This document shows, piece by piece, positions 1-8,125 of a DNA stretch of 64,000 bases (position 1 is the first letter of the stretch; each line of letters starts with the position of its first letter). Source of the stretch: CAZIFG01 sp964539135. Its GTDB lineage: Bacteria > Margulisbacteria > Marinamargulisbacteria > GCA-2716485 > CAZIFG01. Where the stretch lies: NCBI GenBank assembly GCA_964539135.1, contig CAZIFG010000001.1, forward strand, positions 131,053-195,052. Reading direction: 5' to 3'. Made by a program: the position numbers and the translations under genes. The notes below the pieces were generated by a model. It did not search any database. It was not told the origin of the DNA and was given only the letters and a program-made list of their open reading frames with translations.

Positions 1-864
1 GAAGTTGTTGAACGTGCCTTAGCTAAATTTGGAACACCTTTGTATGTGAGGCATCAGATTGTGCATAACACTACTGTGATTCGAGAGTTCGAAGAACGTG
101 GTGTTGTTTTTATTGAAACATTGAGTGAAGTTCCTGAGCATCAAACCGTTATTTTTAGTGCGCATGGCACAGCCCCTAATGAATATGTTCATGCAAAATC
201 CAGGGGCTTGAATATTATTGATGCTACCTGTCCCTTAGTGAGCCGTGTTCATAGAGAGGCGGTTCGCTTTTCTGAAAAAGGGATTCAGACGGTTTTAATT
301 GGGCACAGAGGGCATCAAGAGTTGATAGGCACGTCTGGCTATGTGGATGCGTCTTTATTGCATGTGATTGAAACAGAATCTGAAATTGAGTCTCTTGAAT
401 TGGATAGATCTCGACCCATTGGGTATTTAACTCAGACTACACTGTCGGTCACAGATACTCAAAAAATGATTAAAAAACTGAAAGAAAAATATCCTGAGAT
501 TAAAGGGCCTCCTAAGGCGGATATTTGTTTTGCGACTCAGAATAGACAAACGGCTGTGAAAGATTTGGCCGATGTATGTGACGTCATTGTTGTGTGTGGC
601 TCTCCTACAAGTTCTAATAGCAATCGATTGAGAGAATGTGCAGAAGAATTGGGCGTAGATTCTTATATTATAGACACGGTTTCTGAATTTCAATTTTCTT
701 GGTTAGAAGGGAAATTGTGTTTGGGCATTACCTCTGGGGCTTCTGTTCCTCAAGAAATTGTGGATCAATTGGTTGCTCGGATTCGTTTAGAATTTCCGGA
801 TGTTCGTCTCTTTCAAGAAGAATCTATTGAAAAGGATATTCGATTTCCGATTCCGAATGTTTAA
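1..864 (+). CDS. ispH: 4-hydroxy-3-methylbut-2-enyl diphosphate reductase, 5' end missing
   Basis: Last enzyme of the MEP isoprenoid pathway: it reduces HMBPP to IPP and DMAPP with a [4Fe-4S] cluster. The frame is open from base 1, so the true start lies before the window; comparison with E. coli IspH suggests about 20 residues are missing, including the first cluster cysteine. Two of the three cluster cysteines are visible, in A-T-C-P-L (visible residue 77) and D-I-C-F-A-T-Q (residue 176); their spacing of 99 is close to the 101 of the E. coli enzyme. The substrate-binding stretch I-G-H-R-G-H-Q-E is also present. The gene ends convergently on gpmI with a 4-base overlap of coding ends. Identification is firm. 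Confidence 0.95.
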   Translation, partial: EVVERALAKFGTPLYVRHQIVHNTTVIREFEERGVVFIETLSEVPEHQTVIFSAHGTAPNEYVHAKSRGLNIIDATCPLVSRVHREAVRFSEKGIQTVLIGHRGHQELIGTSGYVDASLLHVIETESEIESLELDRSRPIGYLTQTTLSVTDTQKMIKKLKEKYPEIKGPPKADICFATQNRQTAVKDLADVCDVIVVCGSPTSSNSNRLRECAEELGVDSYIIDTVSEFQFSWLEGKLCLGITSGASVPQEIVDQLVARIRLEFPDVRLFQEESIEKDIRFPIPNV

Positions 865-2486
865 GCGTCTTTAATTTGAATCAATGAGGGGGCGTAGTCT
901 TTTGGGGCTTCAAATCCCAGTAGATTGCAAATCGTAGCGGCAACATTTGCTAGGCCAGCATTTTCTATGGGGGCTAAGGTGTAATCCTCTTTGTATTGGC
1001 TGTCTATGATTGTAAAGGGGACAGGGTTGAGCGTGTGGGAGGTTTTAGGGGTTCGGATGCCATTTTTTTCTGTGAACATGATGTCGGCATTGCCATGATC
1101 TGCTAGTACGATGCTGATACCGCCCAATTTACTAACGGTTTCTACAATTTTTTGAACACAAAGGTCTGTTATTTCTACACTTTTTTGGGTGGCTTCAAAG
1201 TTCCCTGTGTGGCCTACCATGTCCCCGTTTGGAAAATTGATGCGTCCAAATTGGTAGGTTTGGCTTTTTAATAATGCTATGGTTTTTTCTGTGATTTCTA
1301 AAGCTTTCATGTTTGGGGCTTGGTCAAAGGGAATTTTGTCTGACGGGATTTCCAGATACATTTCTAACTCTTGATTAATATAGCCGGATTTATTGCCATT
1401 CCAAAAATAGGTGACATGGCCATATTTTTGGGTTTCTGAAATGGCAAAGGTTTTGAGTCCTGTTGCACATAGATATTCACTTACGGTGTTGTTAATTTCG
1501 GGGGGATTCACGAGAAAGTGTTTGGGTAGGTTTAAATCGCCATCGTATTGCATCATGCCTGCATAGTGGACTTTTGGGCTTCTTTTTCTGTCGAAATACG
1601 GAAAGGTTTCAAGCTCGAAGGCCATGGATAATTCAATGGCTCTATCGCCTCTGAAATTGGTAAAAATGACGCTGTCTCCATCTTGAATGGTGCCAATAGG
1701 TCCTTCGGTGTTGGCAATGACAAAGGCGTCTAAATATTGGTCGGTACTGTTTGGATCTTCTGCATAGTAGGTTTTTACGGCTTCTTTTGCAGAACTGAAG
1801 TGGCGCGCTTCTCCTAGAACATGGGCCTTCCATCCTCGCTCGACAATGCTCCAATCGGCATTGTAGCGATCCATGGTGGTGACCATTCGGCCTCCGCCGG
1901 AGGCAATTTGAACGTCGCAGTCTTTTGCTTGAAGTTCTTTTAACACAGATTCCAATTTATCAATATAGAGAAGGGCTGTTTTTTGGCCTACATCTCTTCC
2001 ATCTAGAAGGGTATGAATTCGAATCTTCTTACAGCTTTCTTCTGTTGCTTTTTGGAGCATGCTGATGAGGTGGTCGATGTGGGCATGTACATTTCCATCA
2101 GATAATAATCCGATAAAATGCAGGGTGCTTTTTGAGTCTTTAACGTTTCGGATGAGGTGTTTCCATGTTTCTCCTTTATAGAGAGAGTGGGTTTCAATCG
2201 CTTGTTTCACGAGGGAGGCTCCTTGCTCAAAAACACGACCGGCACCCAGGGCATTGTGCCCAACTTCACTGTTTCCCATGTCATCATCTGACGGCATGCC
2301 TACTGCTGTTCCATGTGCTTTTAAGAGCCTATATAGGGGACTTTTTTGACAGTGATCTAAAAAGGGGGTGTTGGCTTTGAAGACCGCATTGGCTTCATTT
2401 TCTTCGCCTATGCCAACGCCATCCATAATCATCAGTACAAGGGGTCCTGGGCGTTTTTGAAAGTTTTTTAATGGCTGTAATTGCAT
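861..2486 (-). CDS. gpmI: 2,3-bisphosphoglycerate-independent phosphoglycerate mutase
   Basis: Cofactor-independent phosphoglycerate mutase, interconverting 3- and 2-phosphoglycerate in glycolysis and gluconeogenesis in the cytoplasm. An alkaline-phosphatase-superfamily metal site is visible: M-D-G-V-G near residue 22 and the phosphorylated serine in M-G-N-S-E-V-G-H (Ser73). The inserted phosphotransferase domain contains L-L-S-D-G-N-V-H-A-H and L-L-D-G-R-D-V, and the C-terminal metal ligands are in A-D-H-G-N-A-D. At 541 residues it is slightly longer than the usual 510 or so. A GAGG Shine-Dalgarno precedes the ATG. A TATACT-like -10 box lies upstream on the minus strand at 2541-2546, but no good -35 is visible. 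The gene stands alone, divergent from korA. Confidence 0.96.
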   Translation of the reverse strand: MQLQPLKNFQKRPGPLVLMIMDGVGIGEENEANAVFKANTPFLDHCQKSPLYRLLKAHGTAVGMPSDDDMGNSEVGHNALGAGRVFEQGASLVKQAIETHSLYKGETWKHLIRNVKDSKSTLHFIGLLSDGNVHAHIDHLISMLQKATEESCKKIRIHTLLDGRDVGQKTALLYIDKLESVLKELQAKDCDVQIASGGGRMVTTMDRYNADWSIVERGWKAHVLGEARHFSSAKEAVKTYYAEDPNSTDQYLDAFVIANTEGPIGTIQDGDSVIFTNFRGDRAIELSMAFELETFPYFDRKRSPKVHYAGMMQYDGDLNLPKHFLVNPPEINNTVSEYLCATGLKTFAISETQKYGHVTYFWNGNKSGYINQELEMYLEIPSDKIPFDQAPNMKALEITEKTIALLKSQTYQFGRINFPNGDMVGHTGNFEATQKSVEITDLCVQKIVETVSKLGGISIVLADHGNADIMFTEKNGIRTPKTSHTLNPVPFTIIDSQYKEDYTLAPIENAGLANVAATICNLLGFEAPKDYAPSLIQIKDA

Positions 2487-2604
2487 GGCGGCCTCTTTTT
2501 ATTTTTAGGAATTCGTAACAGTCCCTTTTTTATTTTTTAAAGTATATCTTTTTCTTGTTTTTTCGGAAAGATTTTTTTGTTTTTATGGTATCAATCCACT
2601 GTCT

Positions 2605-2632
2605 TTTCAAATGAGTCTAACTCCAGTATAAT
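2605..2632 (+). promoter_or_regulatory. candidate sigma70-type promoter for korAB
   Basis: A perfect TATAAT sits at 2627-2632, with a poor -35 match (TTTCAA, 2605-2610) and a 16-base spacer, about 75 bases upstream of the korA start. The -10 is convincing; the -35 is weak, so an activator may be needed. The 2487-2698 gap holds this element and long T-runs, and nothing else is seen in it. Confidence 0.4.
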
Positions 2633-2710
2633 AGGCACCCATTTGTCTTTTTTGAGATATTTGGATTCTTGATAGCTTAAGAAAATATATCTAATGAGAT
2701 GAGGAATACT

Positions 2711-4513
2711 ATGGCAAAAAGAGAAGCAATGAGATTTGAAATAATTATGGATGCGGGTAATGGGGCTCAAAAAGCTGGCGACATCCTCATTACAACACTC
2801 GCTAAATCAGGGCGATATGTTTTTATTGAACCTATTATTCCTGCTGAGATTAGCCCTCCTAAACGTACCCCTCATTCAATGTCAGGGGCTATTATTCGTG
2901 TAGCGCCTTTTGATCTTACCAATATTGGCAGCACTTCTGAGTTTATGATTGTGGAACATGAAATTCTTTTAGAGCGACGTTTAACAGATAAAGATTATCA
3001 AGTGGGTGGTTTGGTTCTGTTGGATATGCAAGAATCCTCACGTTTTCCTGATGCCTTTACCGCAGCTATTCAAAAGGCGGAATCGTGTGGTCTTCGTGTG
3101 ATTCCCTTCCATATTGATGATGAGTCTTTAGAGATTATGAAATCTTTAAATGGAAATGGTAAAAATATGTACTATTTAGGGATGTTGACAGCGGCTTTTG
3201 CTTTGGATGTTGCGGACATGGAAGCGTCTATTCGTCAGACCTTTAAAAAACTTTCAGAAGAGAAACTTAGCAAAAACTTATCTATCTTTAAAAACGGTCT
3301 TAAAAACGCAGAGGCGATTTTACCTGAGACGTATGAAATTGCGGCGAATCCACCTGAAGGCGAGCAGCTTTTGTTGGATGGTAATACGGCTATTTCTTTG
3401 GGGATTATTGATGCGGGCATTCGCTTCTTTGGGGGATATCCTATTACGCCAGCCTCTTCTATTATGCATACTTTGGCTAAAGTTTTTCCTTCGTATGGTG
3501 GGGTTCTACATCAAGCGGAAGATGAAATTGCAGCGATTGGGTCTATGGTTGGGGCTTATTATGCGGGCGTTCCTGCCGTTACGGCAACGTCTGGACCTGG
3601 ATTATCTTTGAAACAAGAGTTTATTGGATTTGGGGGAGTAGCTGAAATCCCAGGTATTATTATTGATGTTATGAGAGGCGGTCCTTCTACAGGATTACCG
3701 ACGCGAACAGAGCAAACGGATTTATTTGCAGCTGCCTTTGGCACACATGGGGATTCTGGTAAAGTGGTGATTAGTGTTTCTAGCGTAGAAGATTGTTTCT
3801 ATGCGCCTCATGTTGCGAGATATATTACAGAGAAGTTAAAAGCACCTGTTATTATTTTGAGTGATTATTTAACGTCTGTGAGTTATAAAATTTTACCTAA
3901 ATTAAAGGTTGTTGAAATGAAGGATAGTGCGGATATTTCCGATGAAATATTGGCGCGATTTGGATTGACTCGACTGCCTGAAACCATTCAAATGGTGAAA
4001 GATAATCAATCTATTCCTGGAGAACCGGATAAAATGAGACGTCTTACAGGTCTTAATACGGATGCTTCTGGTGGCGTTGGGTATAGCTCAGAAAGCAATC
4101 AACGTTCTCACCAAATTCGAAATGAAAAAGTTCACCACGTTAAACGTGCGCTTCAAGTTCCTGAAATTTTAGGGGATCAAGAAGGCGATTTGTTGGTTAT
4201 TTCATGGGGTAGCTCTCGTGGCGCCCTTCAAGAGGCCATTGAGAAGGTGCGTTCAGAAGGATTGAAAGTTTCAGGTTTGAACTTGAAAGTTGTCTATCCT
4301 TTGCCGATGATGTTAACTGATATTTTTTCAAAATTTAAAAAAGTGATTACGGTTGAAGTGGCTTATGGTGATGAACTTAAGTATACTCAACTGGCGACTT
4401 TGCTTCGGTCTGAAACGTTGGTGGATATTAAATGTGGCATTTCCAATGCAACAGGTCGGCCTTTAAAACCCGAAGATATTATGGCAAAAATTAGACAAGT
4501 CGTCGCTGCTTAA
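2711..4513 (+). CDS. korA: 2-oxoglutarate (2-oxoacid):ferredoxin oxidoreductase, fused gamma-alpha subunit
   Basis: Large subunit of a 2-oxoacid:ferredoxin oxidoreductase, which interconverts 2-oxoglutarate + CoA and succinyl-CoA + CO2 with ferredoxin. Residues 1 to about 190 form the gamma domain (D-A-G-N-G-A-Q near residue 14). From about residue 220 comes the alpha (pyrimidine-binding) domain with the hallmark G-G-Y-P-I-T-P-A-S at 241-249 and A-T-S-G-P-G-L-S-L further on. The C-terminal third (from about residue 470) is the domain II region. Gamma-alpha fusion is the common KorA arrangement. An ATG at 2699 is in frame, but the GAGGA at 2701-2705 is correctly spaced for the ATG at 2711, giving 600 residues. 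korB follows after 21 bases. The preference for 2-oxoglutarate over other oxoacids is inferred from the neighbouring TCA genes. Confidence 0.92.
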   Translation: MAKREAMRFEIIMDAGNGAQKAGDILITTLAKSGRYVFIEPIIPAEISPPKRTPHSMSGAIIRVAPFDLTNIGSTSEFMIVEHEILLERRLTDKDYQVGGLVLLDMQESSRFPDAFTAAIQKAESCGLRVIPFHIDDESLEIMKSLNGNGKNMYYLGMLTAAFALDVADMEASIRQTFKKLSEEKLSKNLSIFKNGLKNAEAILPETYEIAANPPEGEQLLLDGNTAISLGIIDAGIRFFGGYPITPASSIMHTLAKVFPSYGGVLHQAEDEIAAIGSMVGAYYAGVPAVTATSGPGLSLKQEFIGFGGVAEIPGIIIDVMRGGPSTGLPTRTEQTDLFAAAFGTHGDSGKVVISVSSVEDCFYAPHVARYITEKLKAPVIILSDYLTSVSYKILPKLKVVEMKDSADISDEILARFGLTRLPETIQMVKDNQSIPGEPDKMRRLTGLNTDASGGVGYSSESNQRSHQIRNEKVHHVKRALQVPEILGDQEGDLLVISWGSSRGALQEAIEKVRSEGLKVSGLNLKVVYPLPMMLTDIFSKFKKVITVEVAYGDELKYTQLATLLRSETLVDIKCGISNATGRPLKPEDIMAKIRQVVAA

Positions 4514-4534
4514 GGCTTAAGAAGGAGAGATAAT

Positions 4535-5440
4535 ATGTCAGTAGCACAACAAGAAGCAAAAATAACAATGAAAGACCTCAAAGCTGCCGATCCTCGGTGG
4601 TGTACAGGGTGCGGCGACTATACCATTTTAGTTGGCGTTCGAAAATTTATGGTTCAAAACCAATTGCAACCTAAAGATACAGTTAATATTTCAGGGATTG
4701 GATGTTCTGGGCGTATGCCTCATTACATGAATACATACGGGCTTCATGGGATTCATGGCCGTTCGGTTCCTTTGGCTACAGGGGTTGTTTTGGCACGACC
4801 TGATCTTAAAGTTTTTGTTCATTCTGGAGATGGAGATTCTTTGAGTATCGGTGGGAATCATTTGTTGCATGGAATTTCCAAAAACTTTAATTGTGTTTAT
4901 ATCATGTTTGATAACCAAATTTATGGACTAACCAAGCAACAAACGTCTCCAACTAGCCGTCAGGGATTGATTACACAATCTCAGCCACAAGGATCTATGA
5001 TGGCACCCCTTAATCCTATTCGGTTTGCCTTGGGATTGGGTGCGTCTTTTGTTGCCAGTACGGCAGAGTGGATGGGACAACATTTTGTCGATACTATTGA
5101 ACAAGCGTATTTGCATAATGGATTTTCTTTTGTGCATGTGGCGCAGCGATGTCCTAAATTTAATCCTGCAGCTTGGGATTTTCATAATTCAGCTTGGGTT
5201 AACTTTATTGAGCATGAAACGGGCGTAGGTGCAGATACTAAATCGGCACCTGATGCTAAGGTGATTTCTCATGATCCTACAGATTTACAAGGTGCTTTTG
5301 CCCATTCCAATACGGTTCCCAATACGTTTGGATTGTTTTACCGAGAAGCAAAACCTACGTATAATGATAAAATACGGGATCATGTGGATCATTCTCCGAA
5401 AAAAGATCCCTCTAAATTATTGGATTCTTTTATTATTTAA
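4535..5440 (+). CDS. korB: 2-oxoglutarate (2-oxoacid):ferredoxin oxidoreductase, beta subunit
   Basis: Thiamine-diphosphate-binding subunit that pairs with the preceding KorA. The [4Fe-4S] ligands are visible at W-C-T-G-C-G-D-Y (Cys23, Cys26), G-I-G-C-S-G-R (Cys57) and Q-R-C-P-K-F (Cys206). The ThDP/Mg motif G-D-G-D starts at residue 98 and continues to D-N-Q-I-Y-G-L-T-K near 126-134. At 301 residues it is normal for KorB. A strong AAGGAG Shine-Dalgarno lies upstream. No separate ferredoxin-like delta subunit is encoded nearby, so a free ferredoxin elsewhere must be the electron partner. The context (mdh, fumC and sdhCAB within 8 kb) indicates a TCA-cycle role in either direction. Confidence 0.94.
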   Translation: MSVAQQEAKITMKDLKAADPRWCTGCGDYTILVGVRKFMVQNQLQPKDTVNISGIGCSGRMPHYMNTYGLHGIHGRSVPLATGVVLARPDLKVFVHSGDGDSLSIGGNHLLHGISKNFNCVYIMFDNQIYGLTKQQTSPTSRQGLITQSQPQGSMMAPLNPIRFALGLGASFVASTAEWMGQHFVDTIEQAYLHNGFSFVHVAQRCPKFNPAAWDFHNSAWVNFIEHETGVGADTKSAPDAKVISHDPTDLQGAFAHSNTVPNTFGLFYREAKPTYNDKIRDHVDHSPKKDPSKLLDSFII

Positions 5441-5467
5441 CCTGCCTTATAAATCAGGCGGGGTTTT
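5439..5467 (+). terminator. hairpin after korB, possible weak terminator or attenuator
   Basis: Nine paired bases with one bulged G (AACCTGCCT against AGGCGGGGTT) close on an eight-base loop and run into four Ts. The stem begins on the korB stop codon. The short T-run suggests partial termination or a processing signal before the rhodanese gene rather than a full stop. Confidence 0.4.
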
Positions 5468-5479
5468 AAGGGGTGTGCG

Positions 5480-5812
5480 ATGGGTGAACATGAAATCAAA
5501 GAAGTCTCTTGTTCCGAACTTAAAAAGATGATTGATTCCAATGTGGATTTTACCCTTTTAGATGTTCGAAACCCGGAGGAGTTCGAAGTTTGTAACATTA
5601 AAAAATCTATCTTAGTGCCGTTTTCTGAAATTGAAGAGCATTTAGATGATTTTAACAAAGATGAAGAGTATGTGGTCCATTGTAAGTTAGGGGGGAAAAG
5701 TACAGAAGCGGTACAGATGATGTTGGATAAGGGCTTTCACAATGTGAAACTTTTATCCGGTGGACTTTTAAAATGGTCTGCAGAAATTGAACCTGATATG
5801 AAAACATTTTAA
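5480..5812 (+). CDS. single-domain rhodanese-like sulfurtransferase
   Basis: Small cytoplasmic rhodanese of 110 residues with no signal peptide. It shows the CH2A-type stretch L-L-D-V-R-N-P-E-E-F (27-36) and the active-site loop beginning C-K-L-G-G-K-S, with the persulfide-forming Cys68 present. The loop carries K where many members have R (C-x-x-G-x-R-S), which may alter substrate preference. It lies between korB and mdh, 16 bases before mdh, so it is probably co-transcribed with the TCA genes. A role in sulfur supply to the iron-sulfur enzymes KorB or SdhB is only a guess from context. Confidence 0.85.
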   Translation: MGEHEIKEVSCSELKKMIDSNVDFTLLDVRNPEEFEVCNIKKSILVPFSEIEEHLDDFNKDEEYVVHCKLGGKSTEAVQMMLDKGFHNVKLLSGGLLKWSAEIEPDMKTF

Positions 5813-5828
5813 TCTTAAGGAGTAGAAT

Positions 5829-6752
5829 ATGGCAAAACCAAAAGTAACCGTTGTTGGGGCAGGACATGTAGGAGCTACAGCCGCTCAACGCATTGTTGAA
5901 AAACAATTGGCGGATGTTGTTCTTATTGATATTGTTGAAGGACTTCCTCAAGGTAAAGCGTTAGATATGATGCAATCTGCAGCGACAGAAGGCTTTGATA
6001 CTCATATTGTGGGTACCAATGATTATGTGGACACGGCAAATTCGGATGTGGTTGTGATTACGGCAGGTGTTGCGCGTAAACCTGGTATGTCTCGTGATGA
6101 CCTTTTGAATATTAATGCCTCTATTGTTAAAGGGGTTACAGAGCAACTTATTAAATATTCGCCGAATGCCATTATTGTTGTGGTGTCTAATCCCTTAGAT
6201 GTTATGACTCAATTGGCTTGGAAAGTGTCTGGGTTTGACTCTAAGCGTGTGATTGGAATGGCGGGAGTTTTAGATTCTTCTCGTTATGCTTGCTTTATTG
6301 CTGAAGCCTTGAATTGTTCCATTAAAGATGTTCGGGCTATGGTGTTGGGTGGACATGGGGATACAATGGTACCTGTTCCTCAATATACAACGGTTAATGG
6401 TATTTCGATTACAGAATTGTTGCCTGCAGATATCATTGATGCTATTAATACCCGAACTCGAAATGGTGGGGCGGAAATTGTGGCGCATTTAAAAACAGGT
6501 AGCGCCTATTATGCACCTTCGGCTTCTGCGGTTGCGATGGTCGAAGCCATTTTATTGGATTCAGGTCGTATTTTACCCTGTTGCTGCCTTTTAAAAGGGG
6601 AGTATGGCGTGAACGATTTGTATTGTGGGGTTCCTGTTGAGTTAGGTAAAGAGGGTGTGCGCCGTGTGATAGAACTTCCGCTTAATTCGGTCGAACTTTC
6701 TGCCCTTCAAAATTCCGTTTCTGCTGTTAAAGAGCTTGCTGCGAAACTGTAG
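5829..6752 (+). CDS. mdh: malate dehydrogenase (lactate/malate dehydrogenase superfamily)
   Basis: NAD-dependent malate dehydrogenase, malate to oxaloacetate. The nucleotide-binding motif G-A-G-H-V-G occupies residues 10-15, and the acidic Asp34 at the end of beta-2 indicates NAD preference. Substrate arginines lie in A-R-K-P-G-M-S-R (Arg83, Arg89), and Arg at 83 rather than Gln marks malate over lactate. The catalytic His176 is in G-G-H-G-D-T-M-V-P. At 307 residues it resembles the tetrameric, LDH-like Mdh of many anaerobes and Bacteroidota. An AAGGAGTAG Shine-Dalgarno precedes it. An unusual C-C-C run at about residues 251-253 falls in the segment before the final helices. Confidence 0.94.
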   Translation: MAKPKVTVVGAGHVGATAAQRIVEKQLADVVLIDIVEGLPQGKALDMMQSAATEGFDTHIVGTNDYVDTANSDVVVITAGVARKPGMSRDDLLNINASIVKGVTEQLIKYSPNAIIVVVSNPLDVMTQLAWKVSGFDSKRVIGMAGVLDSSRYACFIAEALNCSIKDVRAMVLGGHGDTMVPVPQYTTVNGISITELLPADIIDAINTRTRNGGAEIVAHLKTGSAYYAPSASAVAMVEAILLDSGRILPCCCLLKGEYGVNDLYCGVPVELGKEGVRRVIELPLNSVELSALQNSVSAVKELAAKL

Positions 6753-6764
6753 ATTTTTTTACGT

Positions 6765-6792
6765 TTGTTTTTAGGTCTTTTCCTTGTATACT
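6765..6792 (+). promoter_or_regulatory. candidate promoter upstream of the small membrane protein
   Basis: TTGTTT (6765-6770) and TATACT (6787-6792) with a 16-base spacer lie between mdh and the gene starting at 6821. They fit a sigma70-type promoter and would separate this gene from the mdh operon. Confidence 0.4.
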
Positions 6793-6820
6793 CAAAAGAG
6801 TTTACAAGGAGGCCTTTTTT

Positions 6821-7168
6821 ATGACGGTGATCGATTTTTTGATTGGTGCTGTTTTTTTTCTTGTGTTGTGCTTTGGGGCTTACTGTGTGATTTCTGCCCG
6901 TAAGTTGGTGGGGCTTCGTGCCCTTGCCTATTTGAACATGTTTTTTGGACTTGTTTTTGTTTTGATGATGTTGGGGCAAGATGTTTTTAAATCCGAGATT
7001 TTGTCGTCTTATTTAACGCTTTTTTTAGGGTTTGGGGGATGTATTGTGGCGCTGATGCTGTTTTATGCTTTTTTTCGGCCTTTATATCGACTTGCCCTTT
7101 TATGGATGTTTTTAGGATATTTATTGCCTCTTTTAGGACTTGTTTTTTTAGTACACCACTTTTTTTAA
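6821..7168 (+). CDS. small four-helix membrane protein of unknown function
   Basis: A 115-residue, strongly hydrophobic protein with about four predicted membrane helices (near residues 4-22, 34-52, 64-84 and 93-113) joined by short loops with few charges. I recognise no family. A very strong Shine-Dalgarno (AAGGAGG) and a plausible own promoter support expression. Its 3' end overlaps by 21 bases with the convergent heptosyltransferase-like gene. The high Phe and Leu content partly reflects the T-rich plus strand of this chromosome region. Confidence 0.7.
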   Translation: MTVIDFLIGAVFFLVLCFGAYCVISARKLVGLRALAYLNMFFGLVFVLMMLGQDVFKSEILSSYLTLFLGFGGCIVALMLFYAFFRPLYRLALLWMFLGYLLPLLGLVFLVHHFF

Positions 7169-8125
7169 GTGGGGCTTTGGGGTTATGGGGATGAATCGTT
7201 CCTCTATAAATGATTTTTCTGTTTTGTTTCGCGCTACAATTTCAATCTCAAGATTGTACAAACTGGCAATGTGACATAGAAACGTATCATAACTGATGAG
7301 TTTTTTGATCTTGGGGTGACTTAACAGCACGACGGTGTCTTCTAACGATAGCTGTCCTCTTAAATCCATCGTAATAAATTCGGGACATTCAGGTCTTTCT
7401 TTGTTGTCTTTTTGACTTCCAATATAGAGTAAGGCTGTATTTTTTTTGCTTTCTTTTTTTCCTAGGGTATGGAGTAGTGTTAATCTTTTGTAGGCTTGGT
7501 AAAAATGAGAGGCGACATAATCGTTGTATAGAGCGCTGTTTTTGTCAGTGGGAAGAGGGATGGGTAATGAATGTGCTTGAAAGTTTGGGGCTTCTTGCGT
7601 TTGGAGTAATTTCGGTTGGGGATTTATTTTTACTTCTGTTTGTGTGTTGATGTAGTGACAAATTTGGAGATAGATGAGTTCTGAAATGGAGGCTTTTCCA
7701 GGTAAGGTTCTAAAATTGAGTCCTAATGAATGGTAGCTTCCCTTTAAGGTTTGAGAGAGATGGTGTGCCATTTCATCCTTTGCCAGGACGATTTCTCCTG
7801 TTAATTCTGGTAATTCTTCTATTAAGGCAATTGGAATACCAGAGGCTTTGAAGAAAAAGTCCAGTGCGCTGGGTCCAATGATCTGGCAGTCGATGCCTTG
7901 AGATTGGAGTAATTTGAGAGGAGACCAAAAATAGAGTTGGTCTCCCAAGTGCATGAACTGAGGTTTAAAGCAGGCGACTACAATTTTTTTGTTGAACCGA
8001 TGGCTCCCTTTTTTACACCATTTAAGTCCAGGCTCCTGATGATAGCCCTCTTTGTAGTGGGCTATTTTGGAGCCTATGAGTTGATAGACTTTGTTGATGT
8101 AGTAGGCAATCACCTTATCTGCCAA
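7148..8125 (-). CDS. GT9-like (heptosyltransferase-type) protein
   Basis: A 325-residue protein resembling the ADP-heptose:LPS heptosyltransferase family (GT-B fold). The N-terminal half has H-L-G-D-Q-L-Y-F-W-S-P, like the G-D-x-L-x-x-x-P acceptor loop of GT9. The C-terminal half has D-L-R-G-Q-L-S-L-E-D and a following S-Y-D-T-F-L-C-H-I-A-S stretch, where GT9 enzymes have D-S-G-x-x-H-x-A-x; the normal Ser-Gly is therefore not conserved. No ATG is near the N-terminus: TTG at 8125 or GTG at 8113 are the candidates, both overlapping the end of fumC, so the two are translationally coupled. Lipopolysaccharide or glycan assembly is the likely role; activity is uncertain given the altered motif. Confidence 0.6.
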   Translation of the reverse strand: MADKVIAYYINKVYQLIGSKIAHYKEGYHQEPGLKWCKKGSHRFNKKIVVACFKPQFMHLGDQLYFWSPLKLLQSQGIDCQIIGPSALDFFFKASGIPIALIEELPELTGEIVLAKDEMAHHLSQTLKGSYHSLGLNFRTLPGKASISELIYLQICHYINTQTEVKINPQPKLLQTQEAPNFQAHSLPIPLPTDKNSALYNDYVASHFYQAYKRLTLLHTLGKKESKKNTALLYIGSQKDNKERPECPEFITMDLRGQLSLEDTVVLLSHPKIKKLISYDTFLCHIASLYNLEIEIVARNKTEKSFIEERFIPITPKPHLKKVVY